A DNA stretch of 6,844 bases from a bacterium (GTDB taxonomy: Bacteria; Zhuqueibacterota; Zhuqueibacteria; Residuimicrobiales; Residuimicrobiaceae). This document shows positions 1 to 6,844 of this stretch, piece after piece. The DNA is taken from NCBI GenBank assembly GCA_012523655.1, contig JAAYTV010000312.1, forward strand, positions 1 to 6,844, in the 5' to 3' direction. The position numbers were made by a program, and so were the translations under genes. Within the stretch, counting starts at the first letter, position 1. Each line of letters begins with the position of its first letter. The notes under the pieces were generated by a model, which saw only the letters and a list, made by a program, of their open reading frames with translations, did not search any database and was not told the DNA's origin.

Positions 1-2
1 AG

Positions 3-2639
3 AACAGCGTTTCGGCAATGGTTGAAGCCGCTGCGCCTGTATTGCCTGGTTCCAACGATCATACCCTGGTCACCGTTCACATCGGCGAGGAGGCTTTTAC
101 ATTCAATTGCCGAGATGTGCAAAAGGGACCACTCTACATCCCCAGCTTTGATGCCTGTATTATCATGGCAGATGATTCCTCCGCAGGGCGGACTGCTTGT
201 CGCAAACAGGGCACCACGATTCGGCAGAGAATTGCGCTAGAGCCTGAGCAAACATTAGAGCGCAGTCAAGCAGAAATACCGCGTCTTGATCCGATCAACA
301 GGGATATTGGGGGAATCGGTGATCGGCTGTATCTGCCTCTGAGCGCTGACAGTCATTGGCAGAAATTTGCTATGGAATGGGGCGGTAATTTTTTCTTGAG
401 CAAAAAATATGTCCGCGCCCAGGGCAAAGAACTCAGCCGTTGTCATTGGCCGGGCGACCGGCTGCGCTGGCAGATCGGTACTGGTTATCCGCCCAATTAT
501 GATCGCGGCGTTAGCGGCTGTCAGGCTTCCGTCTTGCACGGCTATCTGCCGGTGGTGATCAACCGATGGACGCAGCAGGGGCTGACCTTTGAGGAGGAAG
601 CTTTTGCGACGCTACTGCATTCGCCGCTGTCGCCGCGGGATCCTGGTCGTGATGAAGAGACGCCCGCTTTCTTGATGATCCGGTTGCGGGTTACGAATCC
701 AGAGCTGGCCTCTCACCAAACTGAGATCCGGGTCTCCGCGGACCACCTGGACCACCTGATGTGGGAGAATGGTGTGTTGCTGCAGCAGCAGGAGGGGCGT
801 AAGTATCTGCGCATGAGCCTGCGATTGCCAGAATCAGCTTCTGCGCGGCTCAGCCGAGCTGAGGAAAGCGATGCTGATGAAAATACGCTGTCGATCAGCC
901 TGGCTGTGCCCGCTGGGGAGCATCGAGATCTTTATCTAACTGTGCCCTTTGTCAGTGACTTGGCTGCCGACCAGGCTGGTCAATGGGCTGAAGCCGGCTA
1001 TGAGCCGGAGAAAGAACGGGTGATCAGTTATTGGCGCGATCTGATCAGCCGCCGAGTGATCTTTTCAGTGCCTGAACAAAAGTTCAATGAAATGGGCCGG
1101 GCGGTCGTGGCTCATCTTTATTTAAGCGTTTGGAAGGATCCGGCCAGCGGCTTATACATGTTGCCGGCAGCCAGCCTGCGCTATCTGGTCTACGCGAACG
1201 AATCCTGCTTTCAGATTCAACTACTGGATCTATTAGGCGGCCAGGCAGAGACTGCGGATTATTTGCAAACATTCATCCGCCTGCAGGGCAGCAGATCTTT
1301 GCCAGGCGATTTTACCGGTGAACAAACGCCGGTCTATTATGGCGTGCGAGTCGACAGCGTTTACGACTATACGGCCTCGGCCTATAATTTGCATCACGGC
1401 ACCGTGTTGTGGACACTCGCTCACCACTATCTGGTGACGCGCAACCGCACCTGGCTGGCGCAGGCTGCTTCGTCCATGCTCCGGGCGGCTGACTGGATCA
1501 TTGAGCAGCGGCGTCACAGCCAAATTCTCGTTGATGGTGAGGCGGCTGCTCACTATGGGCTGCTCCCAGCCGGCCGATTGGAGGATAACCGCGATTGGAA
1601 CTATTGGTTCAGCGTGAACAGCTATGCCTGTCTTGGCTTGGCAGAGACAGCCAGGGCGTTTCGTTCCGCCGGTTTGCCGCACGCAGAGCGATTGCAGCAG
1701 GAGGCGGAATCCTATCGCCGGGATTTGCGCCGGGCTGTCCAGCTCGCGACGCAGGGATCGCCGGTGGTGTCGTTGCGCGATCACACTTGGTCGCCGCACG
1801 TGCCCACCGCGGCCGGTCAACGTTTTCGTGCATTTGATCTGAAATCAGAATACTTTTCTCGATATAACCAATCGATCAAGCCGATGTTGCGCTTATCAGC
1901 TACCCGGGAAATTCTTTATGGGCCGATGATCGTGCTAAACACCGGCATTGTGGCAGCGGACGAGCCTATGGCCGACTGGATTCTGGATGATTGGGAGGAC
2001 AATCTGACCATGTCCAGTTCGCTGGGCTTGGCGGTGCACGGTTGGGTGGATGATGACAAATGGTTCAGCCAGGGCGGCATGGTTTTTCAGGCCAACCTGC
2101 AGAATCCCATTCAAGCCTACTTGCTGCGACGCGAGGTCAAGGCAGCGATTCGCAGTCTATACAACAATATGGCGGCTTGTCTCTATCCTGATGTGAATGT
2201 GTTTACCGAAGAGTATCGCACCTGGATTCACGGCAGCGGGCCGTTTTATAAAATCCCGGATGAAGCGCGTTTTATTCACCGGGTCTGCGATCTGCTGGTC
2301 TTGGAAAATGCCAACCAGGTCTGGCTCGCATCGGGCACGCCGCGGCGTTGGCTGGAGCCGGGCAATCGCATCGAGCTGCGGCGGAGCTGCCTCATGCATG
2401 GCCAGGTAAGCTTTACGCTGCAGCCTGGCGAATCCGCCAAATCCATCCTTGCCGAGGTTCAGGCCACCTGGCATGAGCGGCCTGAACAGGTGCGGCTGTA
2501 CCTGCGCTCCCCCTATGCTGGAAAAATGAACCAAGTGAGAATCAACGGTCGGGACTGGAATAACTGGGATGCGGAACAGGAAGTGGTCTATCTGCCCGTG
2601 CGGCAGGGAAAACAGCAAGTGATTGTCGAATTTCGTTAA
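3..2639 (+). CDS. Six-hairpin-glycosidase-like protein, 5'-truncated by the window edge
   Basis: Probable carbohydrate-active hydrolase with a catalytic (alpha/alpha)6 toroid; linkage and sugar are unknown. The frame stays open to the window edge. The first ATG (base 18) has no Shine-Dalgarno in the 17 bases before it, and the protein there reads like a domain interior, so the true start and any signal peptide lie upstream. Numbering from that ATG: about 1-320 is beta-rich, with aromatic and glycine motifs such as GGNFF (122-126) and LHGYLPVV (173-180). About 330-760 is helix-rich, with paired helices and conserved-looking stretches GLLPAGRLEDNRDWNYWFSV (514-533) and WVDDDKWFSQGG (676-687). 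About 765-873 is a beta-sandwich beginning VWLASGTPRRWLEPG (768-782), a pattern common at the C-terminal end of six-hairpin glycosidases. Candidate acids are E522, D523, D526 and D678-D680, but I cannot assign the catalytic pair. It is followed after 26 bases by the GDPD gene. The fold class is fairly secure; enzyme activity is inference, and a non-catalytic or lyase role is possible. Confidence 0.72.
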   Translation, partial: NSVSAMVEAAAPVLPGSNDHTLVTVHIGEEAFTFNCRDVQKGPLYIPSFDACIIMADDSSAGRTACRKQGTTIRQRIALEPEQTLERSQAEIPRLDPINRDIGGIGDRLYLPLSADSHWQKFAMEWGGNFFLSKKYVRAQGKELSRCHWPGDRLRWQIGTGYPPNYDRGVSGCQASVLHGYLPVVINRWTQQGLTFEEEAFATLLHSPLSPRDPGRDEETPAFLMIRLRVTNPELASHQTEIRVSADHLDHLMWENGVLLQQQEGRKYLRMSLRLPESASARLSRAEESDADENTLSISLAVPAGEHRDLYLTVPFVSDLAADQAGQWAEAGYEPEKERVISYWRDLISRRVIFSVPEQKFNEMGRAVVAHLYLSVWKDPASGLYMLPAASLRYLVYANESCFQIQLLDLLGGQAETADYLQTFIRLQGSRSLPGDFTGEQTPVYYGVRVDSVYDYTASAYNLHHGTVLWTLAHHYLVTRNRTWLAQAASSMLRAADWIIEQRRHSQILVDGEAAAHYGLLPAGRLEDNRDWNYWFSVNSYACLGLAETARAFRSAGLPHAERLQQEAESYRRDLRRAVQLATQGSPVVSLRDHTWSPHVPTAAGQRFRAFDLKSEYFSRYNQSIKPMLRLSATREILYGPMIVLNTGIVAADEPMADWILDDWEDNLTMSSSLGLAVHGWVDDDKWFSQGGMVFQANLQNPIQAYLLRREVKAAIRSLYNNMAACLYPDVNVFTEEYRTWIHGSGPFYKIPDEARFIHRVCDLLVLENANQVWLASGTPRRWLEPGNRIELRRSCLMHGQVSFTLQPGESAKSILAEVQATWHERPEQVRLYLRSPYAGKMNQVRINGRDWNNWDAEQEVVYLPVRQGKQQVIVEFR

Positions 2640-2651
2640 CGGGGTATAGGG

Positions 2652-2658
2652 AAAGGAG
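2652..2658 (+). promoter_or_regulatory. Shine-Dalgarno for the GDPD lipoprotein gene
   Basis: AAAGGAG lies 7 bases before the ATG at 2666. It supports that start over the in-frame ATG at 2696, which would cut into the signal peptide. Confidence 0.75.
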
Positions 2659-2665
2659 CCTGGCG

Positions 2666-3526
2666 ATGAGAATCTGGTTTGGTTATTGCGCTGTCATGAT
2701 CCTACTGAGCGGCTGCTTGACGCAGCCATCCACCGCGGGCAAGTCAAAAGCGACACAGGGATTCATTTTGGTCGCGCACCGGGGCGGTGTGGTTGACGAT
2801 GAACGCTCTGAAAATAGTATCAAAGCGCTGGATGAAGCGGTGCGGCGCGGCTATACGCATGTCGAGGTGGACGCCCGCTGCACCAAGGATGGCCATGTGG
2901 TGTGCTTTCATCTCAACAACATGAAGAGCGAGACCGGCCTGGACGTCAACATTGAAGATCTCACCCTTGAAGAAGTCCGGAAAATCGTACTACATAAGAG
3001 CCAGGAGCACATTCCAACTTTTGACGAATTTTGCAGCCGTTGTGAAGGCCGGATCAACGTCATGGTGGATGTCAAGGGCGTAAACGATCAATGGCTTGAG
3101 CCTTTCACCAAAGAGATTGAAGCGGCCTTAATCCGACATCATCTATTGGATCAAGCGCTGTTCATCATCAATCGTTTTCCCATCCGCAATCAGGAAAAAG
3201 TCGCGGCGTGGTTCCTTGGCCGCGCTAAAATTTCTTGGCGTGTCAATCTACAGCGGGGACGGTTGCTTAAACCGCACATGCCTGATGTGAGCAAATATTA
3301 TTTTATCTTTAATTCCCCCATTGACTTTACCCAGGAGGATATACGCGGCTTTCACAAAATGGGCCTTAAGGTCATCGCCAGCGTTAATGTGGACCATTAC
3401 AGAGGGAAGCCCGATCCCATGGCGATCGGCTCTGCGGATATCCAAAAGATGCTGGAGTGGGGAGTCGACGGACTGCAGATCGATTCCTGTTACGACCCGC
3501 CTGTTTTCGCATGGCTGAAACAATAA
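2666..3526 (+). CDS. Glycerophosphodiester phosphodiesterase family lipoprotein
   Basis: Predicted metal-dependent phosphodiesterase of the GDPD TIM-barrel family. Characterised members cleave glycerophosphodiesters to glycerol-3-phosphate and an alcohol. The N-terminus is a lipoprotein signal: a short hydrophobic stretch (W4-L14), then lipobox L14-S-G-C17, so the protein should be membrane-anchored on the periplasmic or outer side. Family landmarks visible are H38-R39-G40 (first catalytic His), E49-N50 (the usual PENT-like site), metal ligands E67-x-D69, second catalytic His H82, D135-V-K137 in place of the usual E-x-K, and the C-terminal strand G266-V-D-G269 with D273. At 286 residues it has the normal length for a single-domain member. 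Oddities: the usual HD pair is H82-L83, and the usual Trp before the TVN-like strand is missing (A238-S-V-N241), so the pocket may bind something other than glycerophosphoryl groups. It sits between a glycosidase-like gene and a symporter, so a role in freeing a transported alcohol or sugar is plausible but inferred. Confidence 0.85.
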   Translation: MRIWFGYCAVMILLSGCLTQPSTAGKSKATQGFILVAHRGGVVDDERSENSIKALDEAVRRGYTHVEVDARCTKDGHVVCFHLNNMKSETGLDVNIEDLTLEEVRKIVLHKSQEHIPTFDEFCSRCEGRINVMVDVKGVNDQWLEPFTKEIEAALIRHHLLDQALFIINRFPIRNQEKVAAWFLGRAKISWRVNLQRGRLLKPHMPDVSKYYFIFNSPIDFTQEDIRGFHKMGLKVIASVNVDHYRGKPDPMAIGSADIQKMLEWGVDGLQIDSCYDPPVFAWLKQ

Positions 3527-3549
3527 CCGTCCTGTCTGTCTTTTTCGGA

Positions 3550-3567
3550 TTTTCCTGGTGAGGAAAA
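3550..3567 (+). promoter_or_regulatory. Inverted repeat overlapping the symporter ribosome binding site
   Basis: A perfect 7-bp inverted repeat, TTTTCCT and AGGAAAA, is separated by GGTG. It covers the Shine-Dalgarno GGTGAGGA (3557-3564), which sits 7 bases before the ATG at 3572. If folded in mRNA, the hairpin would pair the AGGA core and could lower symporter translation. The stem is A/U-rich and no U-tract follows, so it is not an intrinsic terminator. The regulatory role is inferred. Confidence 0.35.
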
Positions 3568-3571
3568 CAAC

Positions 3572-5758
3572 ATGTTCGGATTGACCTATCTCGATGTACT
3601 TATGATCCTGATCTATTTTGCCGCCGTTATTCTGATCGGCGTTTATTCCATGCGCAGGATCAAGAACAAGGAGGATTATTTTCTCGGCGGCCGCCGCTTC
3701 GGCAAGGTGATTCAGACCTTTGCGGCTTTCGGTCAAGCCACCTCCACTGAGAACGTCGTCGGCGTCACCACCACCACGTTTCATAACGGCGCCAGCGGCA
3801 TCTGGAGCGCCATGGTCATGCTGTTTTCCACACCCATGTACTGGATCACTTCGCCCTGGTTTCGCCGTCTGCGCCTGTTGACCATGGGGGATTTTTTCGA
3901 AGAACGATACCGTTCACGCCGCATGGCCGCGGTGTACGCGGTCATCGGCTGCATCTGCATGATGGCCAATATCGCCATCGGTCTCAGCGCCATGACCAAG
4001 ACCATCGTCGCTACGCTGCCGAAAACAAGCGCGCAGTTTTCTCCACAGGAGAAAAGCGAGTACGACAGGGCGATGATCCTCGAGCGTCTGGAAAAATCTG
4101 ATTACGCCTCTCTGTCGGAGGCGGATCGGGCTCAGCTGGCGGAGTTACGCATCGAACGGCCGCAAAAGTTCTTTTCTCATCTGAGCGAGTCCATGATCAT
4201 TTGGATCGTGTGTCTGATCGTGGTGCTCTATGCGGTGTCCGGCGGACTGCGGGCCGCCTTTCTCACTGACCTTTTACAGGGGATTTTGATCATCGGCCTT
4301 TCCATTTTGTTGTTGCCCTTCGCCTATATCAAGATTAATCGGATCTACGGCAGTTCTGGATTTCATGGCGCTCTGCCAACCATCCACCGTCATTTGCCGG
4401 AATCGTTTTTTGACATCTTTGGCTCTCCGGCCAGTATCGATTTCACTTGGTATTATATCGCCGCGCTCGCGCTCATGTCCACCATCAACGTTGTGGTCGC
4501 TCCCAATATGCTGGTGGCCACCGGCTCAGCCAAGGACGAATACACTGCACGGATCGGCTTTACCAGCGGAAATTTCATGAAACGCTTTTGCACCATTTTT
4601 TGGGGCATGTTCGGCCTCGCGGCCGTGCTGCTTTATCGCGACACGTTATCCAATTCGGATCTGCTCTGGGGATTCGCCACCGTCGATCTTCTCGGTCCGA
4701 TGAACCTGGGATTGGTCGGACTGATGATCGCCTCACTGATGGCCGCCCTGATGTCCACCGCAACCTGTCTCATGGTGACCGCATCCAGCCTGATCCTGCA
4801 CAATCTCTACCGCCCTTTTTTCCGAGGCTATAAACCATCTCATGACATCCTCGTCGGCCGGATCACCGGCGTCGTCGTCATCGCCGGCGGTGCTTTGATC
4901 GCCACTCAGTTTGACAATATTCTGCAGATGCTCAAATTCACCTGGGAGTTCAACGTGGTCCTGGCTGCCAGCTTTTGGCTGGGCATGAAGTGGCGCAAAG
5001 CCAACCGCCCGGCTGCCTGGAGTTCCATCCTCTCCACCATGCTGCTCTTCAGTCTGATGCCGATCTTCACCCCGGTTTTCTTCCCCGGGTTGCGCAGCCA
5101 TCCACATCTGCTTAAAATGACCAATCCCGCACCGCTGGTGCGGACTTTTACCGCCCATGAGATGGATGTGGCCGCCCGGCAAAAAGAGATCGCGGACTGG
5201 GAACAACTGGATCCTCTGCAACAGCAACAGCGCCCCAGACCGCAGTCGCTGCAACTCCGCGAGACCTTTAGTAAAACCGATATTCTGCCGCAGCGGTCCA
5301 TTTTCTGGACACAGGGAATCAAAAAGGCAACGGACGGAACCGCTCATGGCGCCGGTATGCTCAACCTGGAGCTTCTCCTGGTGGATACCTATCTAACCGA
5401 TTTATCTCAAAAGCCTTATGCCTGGAATGAGACCCTGCGTGTGCTTATCCGCACCGTTTTCCCTTTTTTGATTTTAATACTGGTCGCACGATTCACTCGT
5501 CAGGAATCGTCAGAGGCGCTGGATCGGTTTTACGTTAAAATGAAAACCAAGGTGCACGCTGATCCTAAACAGGACGCCGAAGAGTTGGCGCGTTCTTACG
5601 AAAATCCAAAACGATATGAATCGATGAAGCTGTTTCGCGGTTCAGATTGGGAGTTCTATCGCTGGAAACAGGTCGATAGCGTCGGTTTTCTGGCATCCGT
5701 CGGCCTGGTGTTTGTCTTGATCGGCATCATGTTTTTTCTGGTTTCAATTGGAGGATAG
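3572..5758 (+). CDS. Sodium:solute symporter (SSS family), extended form
   Basis: Predicted inner-membrane Na+-coupled importer of a sugar or other small organic solute. The N-terminus has the SSS pattern: helix 7-25, then KEDYFLGGRR (33-42) and a Gly/Ala/Thr-rich second helix (about 46-66, G54-Q-A-T-S58). About 14 hydrophobic helices are visible, near 7-25, 46-66, 77-97, 118-147, 206-225, 229-253, 292-313, 337-356, 378-412, 426-445, 456-474, 482-505, 623-641 and 702-726. The helix with A391-A-L-M-S-T396 and S405-S406 matches the small, hydroxyl-rich SSS segment that helps form the sodium site. The protein is 728 residues against roughly 500 for typical members. The extra length is a charged insert (about 151-205), a long hydrophilic loop (about 506-622, with Q550-Q553) and a linker (about 642-701) before the last helix. 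The start is fixed by GGTGAGGA 7 bases upstream. The solute cannot be deduced; neighbours suggest a product of the hydrolases encoded upstream. Confidence 0.92.
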   Translation: MFGLTYLDVLMILIYFAAVILIGVYSMRRIKNKEDYFLGGRRFGKVIQTFAAFGQATSTENVVGVTTTTFHNGASGIWSAMVMLFSTPMYWITSPWFRRLRLLTMGDFFEERYRSRRMAAVYAVIGCICMMANIAIGLSAMTKTIVATLPKTSAQFSPQEKSEYDRAMILERLEKSDYASLSEADRAQLAELRIERPQKFFSHLSESMIIWIVCLIVVLYAVSGGLRAAFLTDLLQGILIIGLSILLLPFAYIKINRIYGSSGFHGALPTIHRHLPESFFDIFGSPASIDFTWYYIAALALMSTINVVVAPNMLVATGSAKDEYTARIGFTSGNFMKRFCTIFWGMFGLAAVLLYRDTLSNSDLLWGFATVDLLGPMNLGLVGLMIASLMAALMSTATCLMVTASSLILHNLYRPFFRGYKPSHDILVGRITGVVVIAGGALIATQFDNILQMLKFTWEFNVVLAASFWLGMKWRKANRPAAWSSILSTMLLFSLMPIFTPVFFPGLRSHPHLLKMTNPAPLVRTFTAHEMDVAARQKEIADWEQLDPLQQQQRPRPQSLQLRETFSKTDILPQRSIFWTQGIKKATDGTAHGAGMLNLELLLVDTYLTDLSQKPYAWNETLRVLIRTVFPFLILILVARFTRQESSEALDRFYVKMKTKVHADPKQDAEELARSYENPKRYESMKLFRGSDWEFYRWKQVDSVGFLASVGLVFVLIGIMFFLVSIGG
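5750..5754 (+). promoter_or_regulatory. Shine-Dalgarno for the oxidoreductase, inside the symporter's last codons
   Basis: GGAGG is supplied by the last two Gly codons of the symporter (GGA GGA, then TAG) and lies 4 bases before the ATG at 5759. The spacing is short but workable, and it points to re-initiation or translational coupling. Confidence 0.65.
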
Positions 5759-6844
5759 ATGAACAGCGGAAAGAAACGATACGTGCAGGTGGGATTGGGC
5801 GCACGATCGGAGATGTACAGCCAGGCTTTAATCGAAGAGCATGCGGACAGCTGTGAACTGGTGGGGCTTTGTGATTCCAATCCGGGACGGCTGCAGGATC
5901 GTCAGGCTTGGGCCGCCCAGCGGGGACGAAAGGTTCCGGCTTTTTCCGCGGATCAATTCGACCGCATGCTGGTTGAGACACAACCGGATGCGGTGATCGT
6001 CACCACGATTGATTGCTATCATGACGACTATATCTGCCGGGCGATGGAGGCGGGATGCGATGTGATCACGGAAAAACCCATGACCACTGATGAAAACAAA
6101 TGCCGGCGCATCCTGGAGACCCAGAAAAAAACCGGCCGTTGCTGTCGCGTCGCTTTCAATTACCGGTACTCTCCACCGCGCACACAGGTCAAAGATCTGC
6201 TCCTGTCCGGCGTTATTGGCCGCGTGCTGTCTGTTGATTTTCACTGGATGCTGGACACCTTTCACGGCGCTGATTATTTCCGTCGCTGGCACAGCTATAA
6301 AAAATATTCAGGGGGGCTCATGGTTCACAAAGCCACCCATCATTTCGATCTGGTCAACTGGTGGCTGTCCACGGTTCCGCGAACCGTGTTTGCTGTGGGA
6401 CAGCGCTGTTTTTATCTGCCGGCTACGGCTCAGGCTTTTGGCTGGACCGGCGCCGGCGGACGCTGTTTGGATTGCCCTGACAGCGAACGCTGCGCCTTTC
6501 ATCTCGATCTCCGTTCGCTGCAGGGGCTGAAAAATCTTTATTTGGCCAATGAAAAGTATGATGGCTACATTCGCGATCGATGTGTTTTTCGCCCGGATAT
6601 AGAAATCGAAGATACGGTGGCCGCCACTGTGACCTATCAGAACGGCGCTCAGATGAGCTATTCGCTCAACGCCTTTGCCGCCTGGGAAGGGTATCAGGTC
6701 GTTTTTAACGGCACACTGGGACGGTTGGAACATAAATGCGAAGAACAGGTTTACGTCAGCGGCGACGGAACAATTCCAGGCGCTCTCAAAACCGAGGGAA
6801 CCTGGATCAAAGTTTTTCCCCTCTTTGCACCCGCCTATGAGGTG
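5759..6844 (+). CDS. Gfo/Idh/MocA family oxidoreductase, 3'-truncated by the window edge
   Basis: Predicted cytoplasmic NAD(P)-dependent dehydrogenase or related redox enzyme acting on a sugar, inositol or sugar derivative. All 362 codons to the window edge are open, and the family is usually about 350-450 residues, so most of the protein is present. The N-terminal Rossmann domain shows V11-G-L-G-A-R16 after the first strand, D39 at the end of the second strand, and the family's E105-K106-P107 motif, whose Lys is catalytic in characterised members. The C-terminal alpha/beta domain has G185-G186 through H194 and D197, the usual GGxLxDxGxHxxD motif, but with H190 where Asp is normal and A192 for Gly. 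A cysteine cluster, C236-x2-C239-x5-C245, plus C275, occurs in a segment inserted after the active-site helix. The ATG directly follows the symporter's TAG, so the two genes are co-translated. It probably processes the imported solute; the reaction is not determined by sequence. Confidence 0.9.
   Translation, partial: MNSGKKRYVQVGLGARSEMYSQALIEEHADSCELVGLCDSNPGRLQDRQAWAAQRGRKVPAFSADQFDRMLVETQPDAVIVTTIDCYHDDYICRAMEAGCDVITEKPMTTDENKCRRILETQKKTGRCCRVAFNYRYSPPRTQVKDLLLSGVIGRVLSVDFHWMLDTFHGADYFRRWHSYKKYSGGLMVHKATHHFDLVNWWLSTVPRTVFAVGQRCFYLPATAQAFGWTGAGGRCLDCPDSERCAFHLDLRSLQGLKNLYLANEKYDGYIRDRCVFRPDIEIEDTVAATVTYQNGAQMSYSLNAFAAWEGYQVVFNGTLGRLEHKCEEQVYVSGDGTIPGALKTEGTWIKVFPLFAPAYEV

Noticed and set aside
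18..20. ATG at base 18 as the true start of the first gene
   Set aside because: No Shine-Dalgarno or signal peptide is visible, the frame remains open upstream, and the protein begins mid-domain.
1233..1820. Antisense open frame of 195 codons inside the glycosidase-like gene
   Set aside because: Fully overlaps a gene with clear domain structure; the product is rich in Arg, Pro and Gln and has no recognisable motif.
3527..3571. Intrinsic terminator between the GDPD and symporter genes
   Set aside because: The only hairpin has an A/U-rich stem with A-rich sequence after it, not a G/C-rich stem with a U-tract.
3248..3784. Antisense open frame of 178 codons across the GDPD-symporter junction
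   Set aside because: Overlaps two confident genes, contains no known motif, and would leave no room for its own expression signals.
4733..5347. Antisense open frame of 204 codons inside the symporter gene
   Set aside because: Mirrors the symporter's codon pattern; composition is low in hydrophobic core and no family is recognisable.
6370..6388. Perfect 8-bp inverted repeat CACGGTTC-CGC-GAACCGTG inside the oxidoreductase gene
   Set aside because: About one such repeat is expected by chance in a window this long, it lies in coding sequence, and no U-tract follows.
5828..6733. Two antisense frames and a + strand frame (6090-6530) within the oxidoreductase gene
   Set aside because: The 362-codon frame from 5759 has Rossmann, EKP and active-site motifs, so these overlapping frames are shadows.

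Overview
The window holds four genes, all on the + strand and packed head to tail: a large six-hairpin-glycosidase-like protein (5' end outside the window), a lipoprotein of the glycerophosphodiester phosphodiesterase (GDPD) family, a 728-residue sodium:solute symporter, and a Gfo/Idh/MocA-type NAD(P)-dependent oxidoreductase (3' end outside the window). The gaps are 26, 45 and 0 bases. No promoter or intrinsic terminator is visible between the genes, so they read as the middle of one carbohydrate-catabolism operon. No RNA genes, insertion sequences, CRISPR arrays, attachment sites or phage genes were seen, and no stretch over 300 bases lacks a gene.

Layout: 3-2639 is the glycosidase-like protein, with an N-terminal beta-rich region, a helical (alpha/alpha)6-type region and a C-terminal beta-sandwich. 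2666-3526 is the GDPD lipoprotein, with its own Shine-Dalgarno. 3572-5758 is the symporter; its ribosome binding site lies inside a perfect 7-bp inverted repeat. 5759-6844 is the oxidoreductase; its ATG directly follows the symporter's stop codon, and its Shine-Dalgarno is formed by the symporter's last two glycine codons.

Inferred shared role: the hydrolase and the surface or periplasmic phosphodiesterase release a sugar, polyol or similar small molecule from a glycan or glycolipid-like substrate. The Na+-coupled symporter brings it into the cell, and the oxidoreductase carries out the first redox step. The substrate cannot be read from the sequence.

Organism: the lipobox protein points to a Gram-negative-type bacterium with an outer surface or periplasm. 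The combination of a long SSS symporter, a Gfo/Idh/MocA enzyme and an unassigned six-hairpin hydrolase is typical of polysaccharide-degrading Bacteroidota/FCB-group, KSB1-like or Planctomycetota-like genomes. Base composition is moderately GC-rich. The taxonomic guess is low-confidence. This looks like an ordinary catabolic operon with poorly characterised enzymes rather than a clearly new kind of system.
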